From Paenibacillus taichungensis (GTDB lineage Bacteria; Bacillota; Bacilli; Paenibacillales; Paenibacillaceae): a stretch of DNA of 64,000 nt. Position 1 is the first letter of the stretch, and every line of letters starts with the position of its first letter. Below the pieces are notes generated by a model. The model was not told the DNA's origin, made no database searches, and saw only the letters and a program-made list of their open reading frames with translations. Where the stretch lies: the NCBI RefSeq assembly GCF_013359905.1, contig NZ_JABMCC010000096.1, forward strand, positions 1-64,000, read 5' to 3'. The position numbers and the translations under genes were made by a program. Below are positions 8,615-18,525 of the stretch, piece after piece.

Positions 8615-9100
8615 ATGTCAGTACAGGTAGCTGTAATTATGGGCAGTAAGTCGGATTGGGAAACGATGAAGTATACTTGTGAGGTGCTGGACGAGCTGGA
8701 GATTGGGTATGAAAAAAAGGTCGTATCTGCGCATCGCACACCAGATTTGATGTTTGAATATGCGGAGCAAGCGATTGACCGTGGATTCAAGGTCATCATT
8801 GCAGGTGCGGGCGGGGCGGCACATCTGCCCGGTATGGTCGCTTCCAAAACGATGCTTCCGGTCATTGGAGTTCCCGTGCAATCCAAGGCACTAAATGGTC
8901 TCGATTCCTTGCTGTCCATTGTTCAGATGCCTGGCGGCATTCCCGTCGCAACGGTCGCGATTGGCAAGGCAGGTGCAACGAATGCCGGATTGCTTGCGGC
9001 TCAGATCATCGGTGCTTTTGACCAGGATGTCCAGCGTCGCAGCGAAGCCCGCAGAGAGCGAATCAAACAAGAAGTGCTCGAAAGCAGTGACGAAATATGA
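8615..9100 (+). CDS. purE: N5-CAIR mutase, catalytic subunit of AIR carboxylase
   Basis: Class I PurE (161 aa) moves the carboxylate of N5-CAIR to C4 of the imidazole ring to give CAIR. It has the class motifs GSKSDWETM near the N-terminus, SAHRTPD with the catalytic His, and [14 protein letters not shown] loop [12 protein letters not shown]. The ATG at 8615 is preferred, since the protein then starts like known PurE; GGGAG at 8598-8602 is rather far (12 nt). The reading frame is open upstream through the riboswitch terminator, which rules out a longer protein. purK follows with a 4-nt overlap, matching their consecutive reactions. Confidence 0.95.
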   Translation: MSVQVAVIMGSKSDWETMKYTCEVLDELEIGYEKKVVSAHRTPDLMFEYAEQAIDRGFKVIIAGAGGAAHLPGMVASKTMLPVIGVPVQSKALNGLDSLLSIVQMPGGIPVATVAIGKAGATNAGLLAAQIIGAFDQDVQRRSEARRERIKQEVLESSDEI

Positions 9101-10299
9101 CGAATACAAAAATTCAATCCGGATCAGCAGGCGAAGCAGAACGTGTCTTGCTCCCAGGAAAAACAACCATCGGTGTTCTTGGAGGTGGGCAGCTTGGACG
9201 GATGCTGACACTTGCCGGAACAGCGATGGGTTATCGGTTCGTTACACTTGATCCGGCAGCAGATGCTCCTTGTGGACAAATTGCCGATCAGATTGAAGCG
9301 GGATATGACGATGAAAAGGCTGCACTCGACCTGGCTCGGCAATGTGATGTAATCACTTATGAGTTCGAGAATGTAGATGCAGATGTTGCTTCTCTCCTAG
9401 AACGGGAATCCTATGTACCGCAAGGAAGTGCGTTATTGTACACAACCCAGCATCGTTTGCGTGAAAAACGAGCCATTGAGGCGGCTGGTGTACGTGTAGC
9501 TCCTTACCGGGAAATTACAAGCAAGGACACCATGAAGGCAGCAGTGAGTGAACTGGGTGTTCCTTGTGTACTGAAGACGGTGACCGGCGGATACGACGGC
9601 AAGGGGCAACGAGTTATTCGCGAAACCAATCAGGCGGTAGCTGCTTATGAAGAACTCGCAGCTACCGGTGCGGAACTGGTATTGGAGCAATTCATCAAGT
9701 TTGACTGCGAAATTTCAGTCGTTGTTGCACGCAGCACGAATGGAGAAATTAAGACGTTCCCGCCTGCGGAGAACATTCATGTGAACAACATTTTGCATGC
9801 TTCGATTGTACCCGCAAGAGTGGCGACTGAAATACAGATTGAGGCGCAGAAGTTGGCAGCAGCAGTGGCTCAATCCATACAAGCCGTTGGATTGCTCGCA
9901 GTGGAGTTGTTTGTTGCGGCAGATGGAAGACTGTATGTGAATGAGTTGGCACCTAGGCCGCATAATTCCGGTCACTATACGATGGAGGCCTGTGCAACAT
10001 CACAATTTGAACAGCATATTCGTGCGATTTGCGGATTGCCGCTTGGAGATACTTCATTATTGAGCCCGGTTGTTATGGTCAATGTGCTTGGAGAACATCT
10101 GGAAGGTATAATTGCCAGAACGGGTCAGGCTGACGCGGAAGCGTTGGAACTCGGTGTGATTCCTAAGCTTCATATATATGGTAAATCCGAAGCGAAGAAA
10201 GGACGGAAAATGGGGCATGTCAATCTGCTCTGTCAGGATGTCGAAGAAGGATTACAATGGATTGAACAAACTAATCTTTGGAGGAATACAAATTTATGA
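9097..10299 (+). CDS. purK: 5-(carboxyamino)imidazole ribonucleotide synthase
   Basis: PurK (400 aa) is an ATP-grasp ligase making N5-CAIR from AIR, bicarbonate and ATP. Visible motifs: [10 protein letters not shown] at about residue 28, the nucleotide loop [18 protein letters not shown], and the metal-binding [14 protein letters not shown]. The start overlaps the purE stop in ATGA. The N-terminus carries about 23 residues before the usual first strand ([11 protein letters not shown]), slightly longer than typical; an internal start would lack a better ribosome site. The stop overlaps the purB start, so purE-K-B are translationally coupled. Confidence 0.95.
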   Translation: MTNTKIQSGSAGEAERVLLPGKTTIGVLGGGQLGRMLTLAGTAMGYRFVTLDPAADAPCGQIADQIEAGYDDEKAALDLARQCDVITYEFENVDADVASLLERESYVPQGSALLYTTQHRLREKRAIEAAGVRVAPYREITSKDTMKAAVSELGVPCVLKTVTGGYDGKGQRVIRETNQAVAAYEELAATGAELVLEQFIKFDCEISVVVARSTNGEIKTFPPAENIHVNNILHASIVPARVATEIQIEAQKLAAAVAQSIQAVGLLAVELFVAADGRLYVNELAPRPHNSGHYTMEACATSQFEQHIRAICGLPLGDTSLLSPVVMVNVLGEHLEGIIARTGQADAEALELGVIPKLHIYGKSEAKKGRKMGHVNLLCQDVEEGLQWIEQTNLWRNTNL

Positions 10300-11594
10300 T
10301 CGAACGTTATAGCAGACCCGAAATGAGAGCTATTTGGACTGAGGAGAACAAATTCAAGTCATGGCTGGAAGTTGAAATTTGTGCATGTGAAGCTTGGGCA
10401 GAGCTTGGCGTCATTCCTAAGGAAGAAGCAGCATTGCTTCGTCAGAACGCTTCTTTTGACATCGACCGCATTTACGAGATTGAACAGGAAACACGTCATG
10501 ACGTTATTGCTTTCACACGTACGGTATCGGAAAGTCTGGGAGCAGAGCGGAAATGGGTGCACTACGGACTGACTTCCACGGATGTCGTTGATACGGCTCT
10601 CGGATATGTACTCCGTCAGGCAAACGAAATCTTGGAACGTGATATCGTGAACTTTATCGAAATTTTACGTGACAAAGCGAAGACTTATCAGCACACGCCA
10701 ATGATGGGACGTACACATGGGGTGCATGCGGAGCCAACGACATTTGGTCTGAAAATGGCACTCTGGCATGAAGAAATGAAACGGAATCTGGAGCGTTTCC
10801 GCCACGCGGCAGACAACGTACAGTACGGTAAAATCTCTGGAGCAGTTGGCACATACGCGAACATCGATCCATTTGTTGAAGAGTTTGTCTGCGAGAAGTT
10901 GGGTACGAAGCCTGCACCAATCTCAACTCAAACGCTGCAACGTGACCGTCATGCAGAATACATGGCTACACTGGCATTGATCGCAACATCTTTGGACAAG
11001 TTCGCTACAGAAGTACGTGCGCTGCAAAAGAGTGAGTTCCGTGAAGTGGAAGAAGCATTTGCGAAAGGTCAAAAGGGATCTTCTGCAATGCCGCACAAAC
11101 GTAACCCAATCGGCAGTGAAAATATTTCCGGTCTGTCCCGCGTCATTCGTGGACATATGGTATCGGCATACGAGAACGTGACACTGTGGCATGAGCGTGA
11201 TATCTCGCACTCTTCCGTAGAGCGTATCATTCTGCCGGATGCAACGATGCTGTTGAACTACATGCTGAACCGTTTTGGTAACATCGTGAAGAACTTGACG
11301 GTATTCCCTGAAAATATGAAACGCAATATGGAGCGCACTTTCGGTGTACCATTCTCCGGTCGCGTCATGACGAAGCTGATCGACAAAGGTTTCAGCCGCG
11401 AGCAAGCGTACGATACTGTTCAACCACGTGCGATGCAAGCATGGGAAGAACAACGCCAGTTCCAGGATATCGTGAAATCCACACCGGAAATCACGGAAGT
11501 GCTGAGCGAAGAGGAAATCGCAGATGCGTTCAACCCATCATGGCACCTGAAGCACGTAGACACCATCTTCAAAAAGCTTGGTTTGAACGACTAA
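10296..11594 (+). CDS. purB: Adenylosuccinate lyase
   Basis: PurB (432 aa) removes fumarate from SAICAR in the IMP pathway and from adenylosuccinate in AMP synthesis. It has the fumarase/aspartase fold motifs: [20 protein letters not shown], the TH-containing [14 protein letters not shown], and the signature loop [16 protein letters not shown] with the catalytic Ser. The ATG at 10296 overlaps the purK stop and has GGAGG at 10280-10284. Length is normal. A 237-nt gap follows that holds a hairpin repeat element, not a gene. Confidence 0.96.
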   Translation: MIERYSRPEMRAIWTEENKFKSWLEVEICACEAWAELGVIPKEEAALLRQNASFDIDRIYEIEQETRHDVIAFTRTVSESLGAERKWVHYGLTSTDVVDTALGYVLRQANEILERDIVNFIEILRDKAKTYQHTPMMGRTHGVHAEPTTFGLKMALWHEEMKRNLERFRHAADNVQYGKISGAVGTYANIDPFVEEFVCEKLGTKPAPISTQTLQRDRHAEYMATLALIATSLDKFATEVRALQKSEFREVEEAFAKGQKGSSAMPHKRNPIGSENISGLSRVIRGHMVSAYENVTLWHERDISHSSVERIILPDATMLLNYMLNRFGNIVKNLTVFPENMKRNMERTFGVPFSGRVMTKLIDKGFSREQAYDTVQPRAMQAWEEQRQFQDIVKSTPEITEVLSEEEIADAFNPSWHLKHVDTIFKKLGLND

Positions 11595-11650
11595 TATAAT
11601 ACTCTCATAAGGCTAGAGAACTGAATGATGGGTCGGCTGGGAACGCAGAG

Positions 11651-11761
11651 GACAGAAATAAGCTGAAGAAGCGAAGCGTTCGCCTTTATCACCGGATTTT
11701 CACTTTGAAAAAGTGGAATCAAAAAATCTGGGGATAACAGCGATCGGAAGATTGTTCTGTC
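11651..11761 (+). repeat. Dispersed long-hairpin repeat, copy A (purB-purC gap)
   Basis: About 111 nt of imperfect inverted repeat. Outer arms GACAGAA (11651-11657) and TTCTGTC (11755-11761) pair; the inner left arm GCGTTCGCCTTTATCACCGG pairs with the inner right arm CTGGGGATAACAGCGATCGG, allowing G-U and a few mismatches. The hairpin tip is CACTTTGAAAAAGTG. Related copies occur at 12753-12907 (inverted), 13104-13227, 20215-20376 and 25626-25739. No ORF is supported in it. Confidence 0.8.
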
Positions 11762-11831
11762 ATCGAAGTGGAGTCCGCACCATCAGGATTCTGTTCTTAG
11801 CCTTACATCTCCTGAAAGAAGGTGAGCCTCC

Positions 11832-12704
11832 ATGGCGCTGTCCACTGCGGCAGATCTCGTTAAAGCTCCTTTGTTATATAAGGGAAAAGTACGTGAGTTG
11901 TACGATCTGGGTGAACATTTTCTCATCGTGGTTACGGACCGGATTTCGGCATTTGACTATGTGCTGGACCCAGCCGTTCCCGAAAAGGGCAATGTGCTTA
12001 ATAAACTGAGCAGCTTCTGGTTTGAACTGACGGGCGACATGATGGATAACCACGTGGTGCATACGGATGTAAACCAATTGGGCGATATCATTACTGATTC
12101 TGGACTGCTCAAAGACCGCATCATGGTGACCCGCAAAGCCGAGCGCATTGATATTGAATGTGTGGTGCGTGGATACATTACCGGTGGTGGATGGAGACAA
12201 TATGAGAAAAGCGGAGAGGTCAACGGCATCAAGCTGCCGGATGGACTTCGCAAAAACGCCAAGCTCGACGTTCCCATCTTCACCCCAGCAGCTAAAAACG
12301 ATGTCGGTCATGACGAAGACATTTCGATGGATCGAATGAAAGAAATTGTGGGAGATACTCTCGCGATTGAGCTTCAGGAAAAGAGCCTGCGTCTCTACGA
12401 ATTCGCTCGCGACTATTGCGATCAGCGGGGCATCATTCTCGCAGACTGCAAATTCGAGTTCGGCATGGTCGATGGCAAAGTCATTCTGATCGATGAAATC
12501 TTCACGCCAGACGCTTCTCGCTTCTGGGCCCAGGAGAATTATGCACTCGATATCGAGATCGACAGCATGGATAAAGAGCCAGTGCGCACCTATCTGTTAG
12601 GCAGCGATTGGGACAAGAACAGCAAACCTGACCCGCTGCCACAAGAGGTAGTGGAGGCCACAACCGCAAGATACGTCGATATTTATAATCGTCTAACGAA
12701 ATAA
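11832..12704 (+). CDS. purC: SAICAR synthase
   Basis: PurC (290 aa) joins aspartate to CAIR with ATP to give SAICAR. The order of motifs is typical: GKVRELYDLGEHFLIVVTDR, the substrate loop SAFDYVLDPAVPEKGNVL, and near the end DCKFEFGMVDGKVILIDEI, with TPDASRFW after it. GAAAGAAGGTGAG lies before the ATG. It stands in the purine operon but is flanked on both sides by non-coding hairpin repeats, so it has unusual spacing for a gene in the middle of this operon. Confidence 0.96.
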   Translation: MALSTAADLVKAPLLYKGKVRELYDLGEHFLIVVTDRISAFDYVLDPAVPEKGNVLNKLSSFWFELTGDMMDNHVVHTDVNQLGDIITDSGLLKDRIMVTRKAERIDIECVVRGYITGGGWRQYEKSGEVNGIKLPDGLRKNAKLDVPIFTPAAKNDVGHDEDISMDRMKEIVGDTLAIELQEKSLRLYEFARDYCDQRGIILADCKFEFGMVDGKVILIDEIFTPDASRFWAQENYALDIEIDSMDKEPVRTYLLGSDWDKNSKPDPLPQEVVEATTARYVDIYNRLTK

Positions 12705-12752
12705 TAGGTTGTAACGTTTCAGTGAGCTTCGGGAAAGTTTGAGGAGGCTAAC

Positions 12753-12907
12753 GTTTGAGTGTAGGCTACGGGAAAGTTTGGCTTACGATCGCTGTTGCCC
12801 CCGGAATGTTTTGATTGGAATCCTTTTTTCAAAAGGAAACATTCCGGTTGCAAAGGCGAACGCTTACGCTTCTCCAGCTCAAATCTTTCCCTCCGCCAGT
12901 GTCAAAC
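12753..12907 (-). repeat. Dispersed long-hairpin repeat, copy B (inverted, purC-purS gap)
   Basis: Same element as copy A in reverse orientation: GATCGCTGTTGCCCCCGGAA is the complement of the right inner arm and CCGGTTGCAAAGGCGAACGC of the left inner arm. Outer arms GTTTGAG..GGGAAAG pair with CTTTCCC..TCAAAC. Just upstream a GGGAAAGTTTG direct repeat occurs (12731 and 12770). An open frame at 12739-12993 across it shows no protein-like features. Confidence 0.72.
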
Positions 12908-12933
12908 TGGGGGATGAGGCAATTAAGAGCGAT

Positions 12934-13047
12934 GGCTTCCCACAGGTAGGGAAGCCTGAAAAGATTACGAGAATTAAATTCATTAATTACTAAAGTAACT
13001 TAAAAACCATTCACTGGTTTCACGTAATGGTCAGTCCCGACCATTAC
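12934..13047 (+). other. Three further hairpins in the purC-purS gap
   Basis: Between repeat copies B and C lie three separate hairpins: GGCTTCCC/GGGAAGCC at 12934-12956, AACCA/TGGTT near 13007-13020, and a perfect 9-bp GTAATGGTC/GACCATTAC at 13024-13047. None has a T tract, so they are not terminators. Their role is unknown; possibly RNA processing or stability within the long operon transcript. Confidence 0.5.
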
Positions 13048-13103
13048 ACACCGTGCAACGTAAAAGGGTTTAGGCCTTTAAAAAACGTCGCATGGACTAG
13101 CGG

Positions 13104-13227
13104 AGGGGCGGAATTGTTCTTAAAGGAGCGATAGCGTTCGCCTTTGTCCCCGGGTTTTGACCGCAGAGCGGTTCAAAACAATCAAAAAAACCTGGGGACA
13201 ACAGCGACCGGAAGAACAATCCGCCCC
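13104..13227 (+). repeat. Dispersed long-hairpin repeat, copy C (purC-purS gap)
   Basis: Outer arms GGGGCGGAATTGTTCTT (13104-13120) and AAGAACAATCCGCCCC (13212-13227) pair almost perfectly and are unrelated in sequence to the outer arms of copy A. The inner arms match the family: GCGTTCGCCTTTGTCCCCGG and CCTGGGGACAACAGCGACCGG. The tip is GACCGC..GCGGTT. Keeping the pairing while the sequence differs indicates selection for structure or transposition-like arm exchange. Confidence 0.8.
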
Positions 13228-13305
13228 GGAGCAAGCTCCCAAGTCACTTTTTTTAACAGCGTAAAGCATTTATCCCGTTCATTACTGAGGAGGAACATAA
13301 GGATC

Positions 13306-13551
13306 ATGATCAAAGCAACCGTCTATGTCACTATTAAGCAAAGCGTTCTCGACCCGCAAGGAGTAGCTGTTCAAGGTGCCCTGCACTCGATGGGATTCAA
13401 TGAAGTGGAAAGTGTACGGATTGGTAAAGTCATGGAACTGACTCTGGATACAACAGACCGTGCGGAAGCGGAGAAACGATTGACAGTAATGTGTGAGAAG
13501 CTCCTGGCTAACACCGTTGTTGAAGATTACCGCTACGAATTGGAGGGTTAA
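13306..13551 (+). CDS. purS: FGAM synthase subunit PurS
   Basis: PurS (81 aa) is the small subunit of the three-part FGAM synthase with PurQ and PurL; it helps channel ammonia. The sequence starts [19 protein letters not shown] and contains [15 protein letters not shown], both typical, and ends at the usual length. The ATG is preceded by GAGGAGG (13287-13293). The reading frame is open far upstream, but that part runs through repeat copy C and is not protein-like. purQ begins 4 nt after the stop. Confidence 0.95.
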   Translation: MIKATVYVTIKQSVLDPQGVAVQGALHSMGFNEVESVRIGKVMELTLDTTDRAEAEKRLTVMCEKLLANTVVEDYRYELEG

Positions 13552-13555
13552 TCCC

Positions 13556-14245
13556 ATGAAATTTGCAGTTCTTGTGTTTCCTGGCTCCAACTGCGACATC
13601 GACTGTTACAAAGCAGTAGAAGATGCGATTGGACAAGAGGTTGATTATGTATGGCACACGGCTACAGATCTATCGGCTTATGATTGTATCCTAGTTCCAG
13701 GTGGTTTCTCTTATGGTGACTATCTGCGCTGCGGAGCGATATCCCGTTTTGCACCCGTAATGAACGAGGTAGCTAAGGCTGCTAAACAAGGTAAATATAT
13801 TCTGGGCATTTGCAACGGATTCCAGATCCTCACTGAGGCGGGATTACTTCCAGGTGCATTGATCCGCAATATGTCGCTGAAATTCCGTTGTCACGATACA
13901 GTGTTGAAAGTAGCGAATGCAGATACTCCATTTACACGTGACTATGCACCTGGGGAAGAGATTGTTATTCCGATTGCTCACGGTGAAGGAAACTATTACT
14001 GTGACGAGGAAACGCTCGCGAGTTTGCAGGCTAATAACCAGATCGTCTTTACGTATGGAAGCAACCCGAACGGATCCCTGGGTGATATCGCGGGAATCTG
14101 TAATGAGGGTGGAAACGTGGTTGGCATGATGCCACATCCAGAGCGCGCGGTGGACTCACTACTGGGTTCGGAAGACGGCAAACGTATGTTTACATCTATT
14201 TTGAAAGCATGGAGGGATCGGCATGACGCAGCAGCTATCCGCTAA
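13556..14245 (+). CDS. purQ: FGAM synthase glutaminase subunit PurQ
   Basis: PurQ (229 aa) is a class I glutamine amidotransferase that releases ammonia for FGAM synthesis. It begins [18 protein letters not shown], has the oxyanion strand [15 protein letters not shown], the nucleophilic Cys in ILGICNGFQ and the His-Glu pair in MPHPERA. GGAGGG precedes the ATG, overlapping the end of purS. Its 3' end overlaps purL by 23 nt, so PurQ and PurL are probably made in matched amounts. Confidence 0.96.
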   Translation: MKFAVLVFPGSNCDIDCYKAVEDAIGQEVDYVWHTATDLSAYDCILVPGGFSYGDYLRCGAISRFAPVMNEVAKAAKQGKYILGICNGFQILTEAGLLPGALIRNMSLKFRCHDTVLKVANADTPFTRDYAPGEEIVIPIAHGEGNYYCDEETLASLQANNQIVFTYGSNPNGSLGDIAGICNEGGNVVGMMPHPERAVDSLLGSEDGKRMFTSILKAWRDRHDAAAIR

Positions 14246-16466
14246 GGAACCGACGGCAGAACAGGTCGCAGAACATAAACTTTACGCACAAATGGGCGTA
14301 TCTGACAGCGAGTATGAGCTGATCTGTGAGTTCATGGGGCGTAAGCCGAACTACACGGAAATTGGTGTTTTCAGTGTTATGTGGTCCGAGCATTGCGCGT
14401 ACAAAAACTCCAAGCCGTTACTGCGCCGTTTCCCAACAAGTGGGCCACGTGTCCTGATGGGACCTGGTGAAGGTGCCGGTATCGTGGATATCGGTGATAA
14501 CCAGGCCGTTGTATTCAAAATTGAAAGCCATAACCATCCTTCCGCGGTTGAGCCTTACCAAGGTGCTGCAACAGGTGTAGGCGGAATTATCCGTGATATT
14601 TTCTCCATGGGCGCAAGACCGGTTGCATTGCTGAACTCCCTTCGTTTTGGCAAGCTGGAGAGCGATCGCGTTAAATATTTGTTCGAACATGTTGTAGCAG
14701 GTATTGCAGGATACGGGAACTGTATCGGTATTCCTACCGTTGCTGGTGAAGTGATGTTTGATGAGAGCTACGAAGGCAATCCGCTGGTTAACGCGATGTG
14801 TGTGGGACTGATTGATCATGACAAGATCCAGCGCGGTGTAGCTAAAGGTGTGGGGAACCCAGTGTATTATGTTGGGCCACCAACAGGCCGGGATGGTATT
14901 CATGGAGCAACCTTTGCATCGGTTGAACTGACGGAAGAATCCGAGTCCCAACGGACAGCGGTTCAGGTTGGTGATCCGTTTATGGAGAAACTGGTGATGG
15001 AATCCTGTCTGGAATTGATCGACACGGGAATCGTGCTGGGAATTCAAGATATGGGTGCCGCTGGTCTGACATGTTCGAGTGCAGAGATGGCAAGTAAAGC
15101 AGGTAATGGTCTGGAACTGTATCTGGATCAGGTGCCACAGCGTGAAGAAGGCATGACACCTTACGAGATGATGTTGTCCGAGTCCCAAGAACGGATGTTG
15201 TTCGTCGTTGAGCCGAAGGATGAGGCGCAGGCGATGGAAATCTTTGAACGTTGGGGCGTAATCTGTGCCAAAGTCGGTAAAGTAACGGATGATGGTCGTC
15301 TGAAATTGATTCACCACGGCGAAGTGGTTGGAGACATGCCGGTAACAGCACTGGTTGACGAGTGCCCTGTGTATGACAAACCTTCTTCTGTACCTGCCTA
15401 CTACGAGCAAAGTGCTTCCATCGACACGCTTCGTTACGACGAAGTGTCGGATCTCGGCGGAGCTTTGAAACAAGTGCTGGCTTCACCAACAGTAGCGAGT
15501 AAAAAATGGGTTTATGATCAATATGACTACATGGTGCGTACAAGCACTGCCGTTCGTCCTGGTTCGGATGCAGCCGTAGTTACGATTCGTGGTACACGCA
15601 AAGGTCTCGCGATGACAACGGACTGTAATGGACGTTATGTTTATCTTGATCCTGAAGTAGGTGGACGGATTGCCGTAAGTGAAGCAGCGCGTAACATTGT
15701 ATGTTCCGGTGCAGAGCCGCTGGCGATCACGGACAACCTGAACTTCGGTAACCCGGAGAAGCCGGATATTTTCTGGCAAATGGAGAAAGCGGTAGACGGT
15801 ATGGCGGAAGCTTGCCGCGTGCTGGATACACCGGTCATCGGTGGTAACGTAAGTCTGTACAATGAAAACGCCAAAGGCTCTATCTATCCAACGCCAGTTG
15901 TCGGTATGGTAGGTCTCGTTCATGATACGGATCATATCACGACACAAGCATTCAAATCCGAAGGTGATGTTATCATCCTCCTCGGTGACACAAAAGCTGA
16001 ACTGGGTGGCAGCGAGCTGCAATATGCGGTTCATGGTCAGACGGAAGGTCGTCCGCCAGAACTGAATTTGCAAACGGAAAAAGCGTTGCTCAGCACGGTG
16101 TTGGAAGCTATTCAATCCGGTCTCGTTCGCTCTGCACATGACTTGTCTGAAGGCGGCTTGGCTGTTGCCCTCGCAGAGTCTTGTATCAGCGGTAACGTAG
16201 GAGCACAGGTGAATGTGGAGACTGCATTACGTGCAGATCACGCCCTGTTCAGTGAGAGCCAATCCCGTATCTTGTTGTCGGCTACGCCAGAGCAAGCGGG
16301 TAAACTTGAAGCATTTGTACGTGAGCGCGGTGTACCTGTAGCTGTGATTGGACGTGTAGAAGGAAGTAACCTGACGATTGAATTGAACGGAACATCAGCC
16401 GTGAGCGAACCTGTAGGAGGTTTGGCTCAGGTCTGGGAGGATGCGATTCCATGTCTCATGAACTGA
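14223..16466 (+). CDS. purL: FGAM synthase subunit PurL
   Basis: PurL (747 aa) is the ATP-dependent synthetase subunit that converts FGAR to FGAM using ammonia from PurQ. This is the small Gram-positive form, without the fused glutaminase domain of enteric PurL. Visible parts: [17 protein letters not shown] near the N-terminus, the AIRS-fold loop [36 protein letters not shown], and a second AIRS half with [11 protein letters not shown] and [15 protein letters not shown]. It overlaps purQ by 23 nt and purF by 16 nt. Confidence 0.97.
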   Translation: MTQQLSAKEPTAEQVAEHKLYAQMGVSDSEYELICEFMGRKPNYTEIGVFSVMWSEHCAYKNSKPLLRRFPTSGPRVLMGPGEGAGIVDIGDNQAVVFKIESHNHPSAVEPYQGAATGVGGIIRDIFSMGARPVALLNSLRFGKLESDRVKYLFEHVVAGIAGYGNCIGIPTVAGEVMFDESYEGNPLVNAMCVGLIDHDKIQRGVAKGVGNPVYYVGPPTGRDGIHGATFASVELTEESESQRTAVQVGDPFMEKLVMESCLELIDTGIVLGIQDMGAAGLTCSSAEMASKAGNGLELYLDQVPQREEGMTPYEMMLSESQERMLFVVEPKDEAQAMEIFERWGVICAKVGKVTDDGRLKLIHHGEVVGDMPVTALVDECPVYDKPSSVPAYYEQSASIDTLRYDEVSDLGGALKQVLASPTVASKKWVYDQYDYMVRTSTAVRPGSDAAVVTIRGTRKGLAMTTDCNGRYVYLDPEVGGRIAVSEAARNIVCSGAEPLAITDNLNFGNPEKPDIFWQMEKAVDGMAEACRVLDTPVIGGNVSLYNENAKGSIYPTPVVGMVGLVHDTDHITTQAFKSEGDVIILLGDTKAELGGSELQYAVHGQTEGRPPELNLQTEKALLSTVLEAIQSGLVRSAHDLSEGGLAVALAESCISGNVGAQVNVETALRADHALFSESQSRILLSATPEQAGKLEAFVRERGVPVAVIGRVEGSNLTIELNGTSAVSEPVGGLAQVWEDAIPCLMN

Positions 16467-17929
16467 CGACAGGACCGTTGTGGACAGGCGATTATTATAA
16501 TGAAGGGTCCGGCAAGGAAGGACTCGACAAATTGAAGGAAGAATGCGGCGTGTTCGGGGTGTTCAGACACCCTGACGCAGCTTCGCTCTCCTATTATGGA
16601 CTGCATGCGCTGCAACATCGGGGCGAAGAAAGTGCAGGCATGTGTGTGAGTGATGGCAGCCAGTTTAACTATCATCGCGGCATGGGTCTGGTGAAGGAAG
16701 TCTTCACTAAAGACCTGATGCAGACGTTGACCGGGGATATTTCCATTGGACATGTCCGTTATTCAACAAGTGGTGACAGTAAGCTGACGAACGCACAGCC
16801 ATTAGTATTCAAATACCGTGATGGCGATTTGGCAGTAGCAACCAACGGAAACATTGTTAATGCACCAACTATTCGGCGTGAGCTGGAGCAGAGCGGATCT
16901 ATTTTTCAAACGACCAGTGATACCGAAGTTATTGCCCATCTGATTGCACGATCCTCCAAAGGATTGGTAGAAGCCGCGAAGGATGCGTTCCAGCGCATTG
17001 TGGGTGGTTATGCATTTCTGATCATGACCAACGACAAATTGCTGGTTGCTTCTGATCCCCATGGTCTGCGTCCGCTCACAATGGGTAAATTGGGAGATGC
17101 GTATCTGTTCGCATCCGAGACATGTGCATTGGAGACGATTGGTGCAGAGTTGATTCGTGACATTGAACCGGGTGAACTGTTGGTGCTGGATGCGGAAGGT
17201 CTTCACGAGGACCGCTTCGATCATCACAAACACCGCAAGGCACTGTGTGCGATGGAGTATATCTACTTTGCCCGTCCGGACAGTGACATGAATGGTGCAA
17301 ACCAGCATGCTGCGCGTAAACGGATGGGTAGCCGGATGGCGATTGAGTCGTTTGTCGATGCAGATCTGGTAACAGGTGTACCGGACTCCAGTATTTCCGC
17401 GGCAATCGGCTACGCCGAGCAGACAGGGATTCCGTATGAGATGGGTATGATCAAAAACAAATACACCGGACGTACGTTTATCCAGCCAAGCCAGGAACTG
17501 CGGGAACAAGGCGTGAAGATGAAACTGAGTGCTGTGCGCCGTGTGGTAGAAGGCAAACGCGTGGTCATGATTGACGACTCCATCGTACGGGGAACAACTT
17601 CCCGACGGATCGTAAACATGCTGCGTGATGCCGGAGCAACGGAAGTACATGTACGCATTACATCACCACCATTCAAAAACCCGTGCTTCTACGGCATCGA
17701 TACGCCTGACAGTCGGGAGTTGATTGCATCTCAGCTGTCGGTGGAAGAAATTTGCCGTGAAATCAACGCGGACTCCCTGTCGTTCCTCAGCCCCGATGGG
17801 CTGATTACGTCGATTCAGGGAGATAATCAGGATGACTACAAAGGCGGGCTTTGCCTCGCATGTTTTGATAATGATTACCCAACCCGCCTCGACTTCGGCG
17901 GCGAAGAGAAATTCGGCTGCAGCTGCTAG
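16451..17929 (+). CDS. purF: Amidophosphoribosyltransferase
   Basis: PurF (492 aa) makes phosphoribosylamine from PRPP and glutamine, the committed step. The nucleophile is Cys32 in EECGVFGVF, so about 31 propeptide residues must be removed, longer than the 11 in B. subtilis PurF. The glutaminase half has [11 protein letters not shown]; the PRPP loop is [14 protein letters not shown]. Four cysteines at positions typical for the [4Fe-4S] enzyme of Bacillus are present: [17 protein letters not shown] and CLACFDND. The gene ends just before a GC-rich tandem array that separates it from purM. Confidence 0.96.
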   Translation: MSHELTTGPLWTGDYYNEGSGKEGLDKLKEECGVFGVFRHPDAASLSYYGLHALQHRGEESAGMCVSDGSQFNYHRGMGLVKEVFTKDLMQTLTGDISIGHVRYSTSGDSKLTNAQPLVFKYRDGDLAVATNGNIVNAPTIRRELEQSGSIFQTTSDTEVIAHLIARSSKGLVEAAKDAFQRIVGGYAFLIMTNDKLLVASDPHGLRPLTMGKLGDAYLFASETCALETIGAELIRDIEPGELLVLDAEGLHEDRFDHHKHRKALCAMEYIYFARPDSDMNGANQHAARKRMGSRMAIESFVDADLVTGVPDSSISAAIGYAEQTGIPYEMGMIKNKYTGRTFIQPSQELREQGVKMKLSAVRRVVEGKRVVMIDDSIVRGTTSRRIVNMLRDAGATEVHVRITSPPFKNPCFYGIDTPDSRELIASQLSVEEICREINADSLSFLSPDGLITSIQGDNQDDYKGGLCLACFDNDYPTRLDFGGEEKFGCSC

Positions 17930-17936
17930 CCCTTAA

Positions 17937-18300
17937 GCCCCGCCTTGCGGAGCAACAGGGGCCCGGGCAGCGGTGCGAAGCAGCTGCCCCCGGGCGCAGC
18001 CCGAGCCCTTAGCCCCGCCTTGCGGAGCAACAGGGGCTCAGGCAGCCAAGCGAAGCAGCTGCCCCCGGGCAAAGCCCTAGCCCATAAGCCCCGCCTTGCG
18101 GAGCAACAAGGGCACGGGCAGCCAGGCGAAGCAGCTGCCCTCCGGGCGCAGCCCGAGCCCTTAAGCCCCGCCTTGCGGAGCAATAGGGGCTAGGGCAGCG
18201 GTGCGAAGCAGCTACCCCCGGGCAAAGCCCGAGCCCTTAAGCCCCGCCTTGCGGAGCAACAGGGGCCAGGGCAGCGGTGCGAAGCAGCTGCCCCCGCGGG
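17937..18300 (+). repeat. GC-rich tandem array, five units of about 76 nt, between purF and purM
   Basis: Units begin at 17937, 18012, 18088, 18165 and 18241 (periods 75, 76, 77, 76), each starting GCCCCGCCTTGCGGAGCAA. Each unit can form three hairpins: GCCCC..GGGGC with inner CCGC/GCGG, GGGCAGC..GCTGCCC, and GGGC-NNA-GCCC. Loop bases vary between units while stems are kept, including a G-U replacement in unit 4. Base composition is far more GC-rich than the neighbouring genes. The period is not a multiple of three, so no repeated protein is coded. There are no unique spacers, so it is not CRISPR. Confidence 0.9.
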
Positions 18301-18490
18301 CGAACCCCGCAGCGCAGCCAAGCGGGGTTCGCCGACCGGTGGCCTGCGGCCAACGGAATCGGCGAACAACCACGCGAGCATACGAACGAACCAACCATAG
18401 CAAGATCATACCAGCCACCCCTGCACCGCTTGTTTGGCGGGTGTCCAGAGGGCCTGCCAAGGTCCTTTGGGGTCCTCCCGGGCGGGAGGA
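18299..18490 (+). other. Competing stem-loops upstream of purM
   Basis: A perfect 12-bp hairpin, GGCGAACCCCGC (18299-18310) with GCGGGGTTCGCC (18322-18333), shares its right arm with a second hairpin: GTTCGCCGA..TGGCC (18327-18344) with GGCCA..TCGGCGAAC (18348-18367). The two cannot form together. Two more hairpins follow: TTGGCGGG/CCTGCCAA near 18434-18460 and TCCTCCC/GGGAGGA at 18473-18490, the last about 20 nt before the purM ribosome site. The layout resembles an RNA switch, but no known riboswitch core is visible. Confidence 0.6.
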
Positions 18491-18525
18491 TTTAGGAGGG
18501 GCGAAAAAAAAGGAGCTGATTCCAC

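Noticed and set aside
12739..12993. 84-codon + strand frame in the purC-purS gap
   Set aside because: It runs through repeat copy B, has no protein-like composition or family resemblance, and overlaps paired arms of the hairpin.
13144..13305. N-terminal extension of PurS
   Set aside because: The extension reads through repeat copy C; PurS has its usual start at 13306 behind GAGGAGG.
14418..15473. 351-codon antisense frame within purL
   Set aside because: It lies opposite a conserved gene and is Cys/His/Phe-rich as expected for the reverse of such codons; no ribosome site and no motif.
17937..18300. CRISPR array
   Set aside because: The units are contiguous full-length repeats of about 76 nt without unique spacers, and no cas genes are present.
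17926..18381. Several open frames of 63-85 codons on both strands across the GC-rich array
   Set aside because: They follow from high GC and lack of stops. The repeat period is not a multiple of three, so the coded peptide would change frame at each unit, and ribosome sites are missing.
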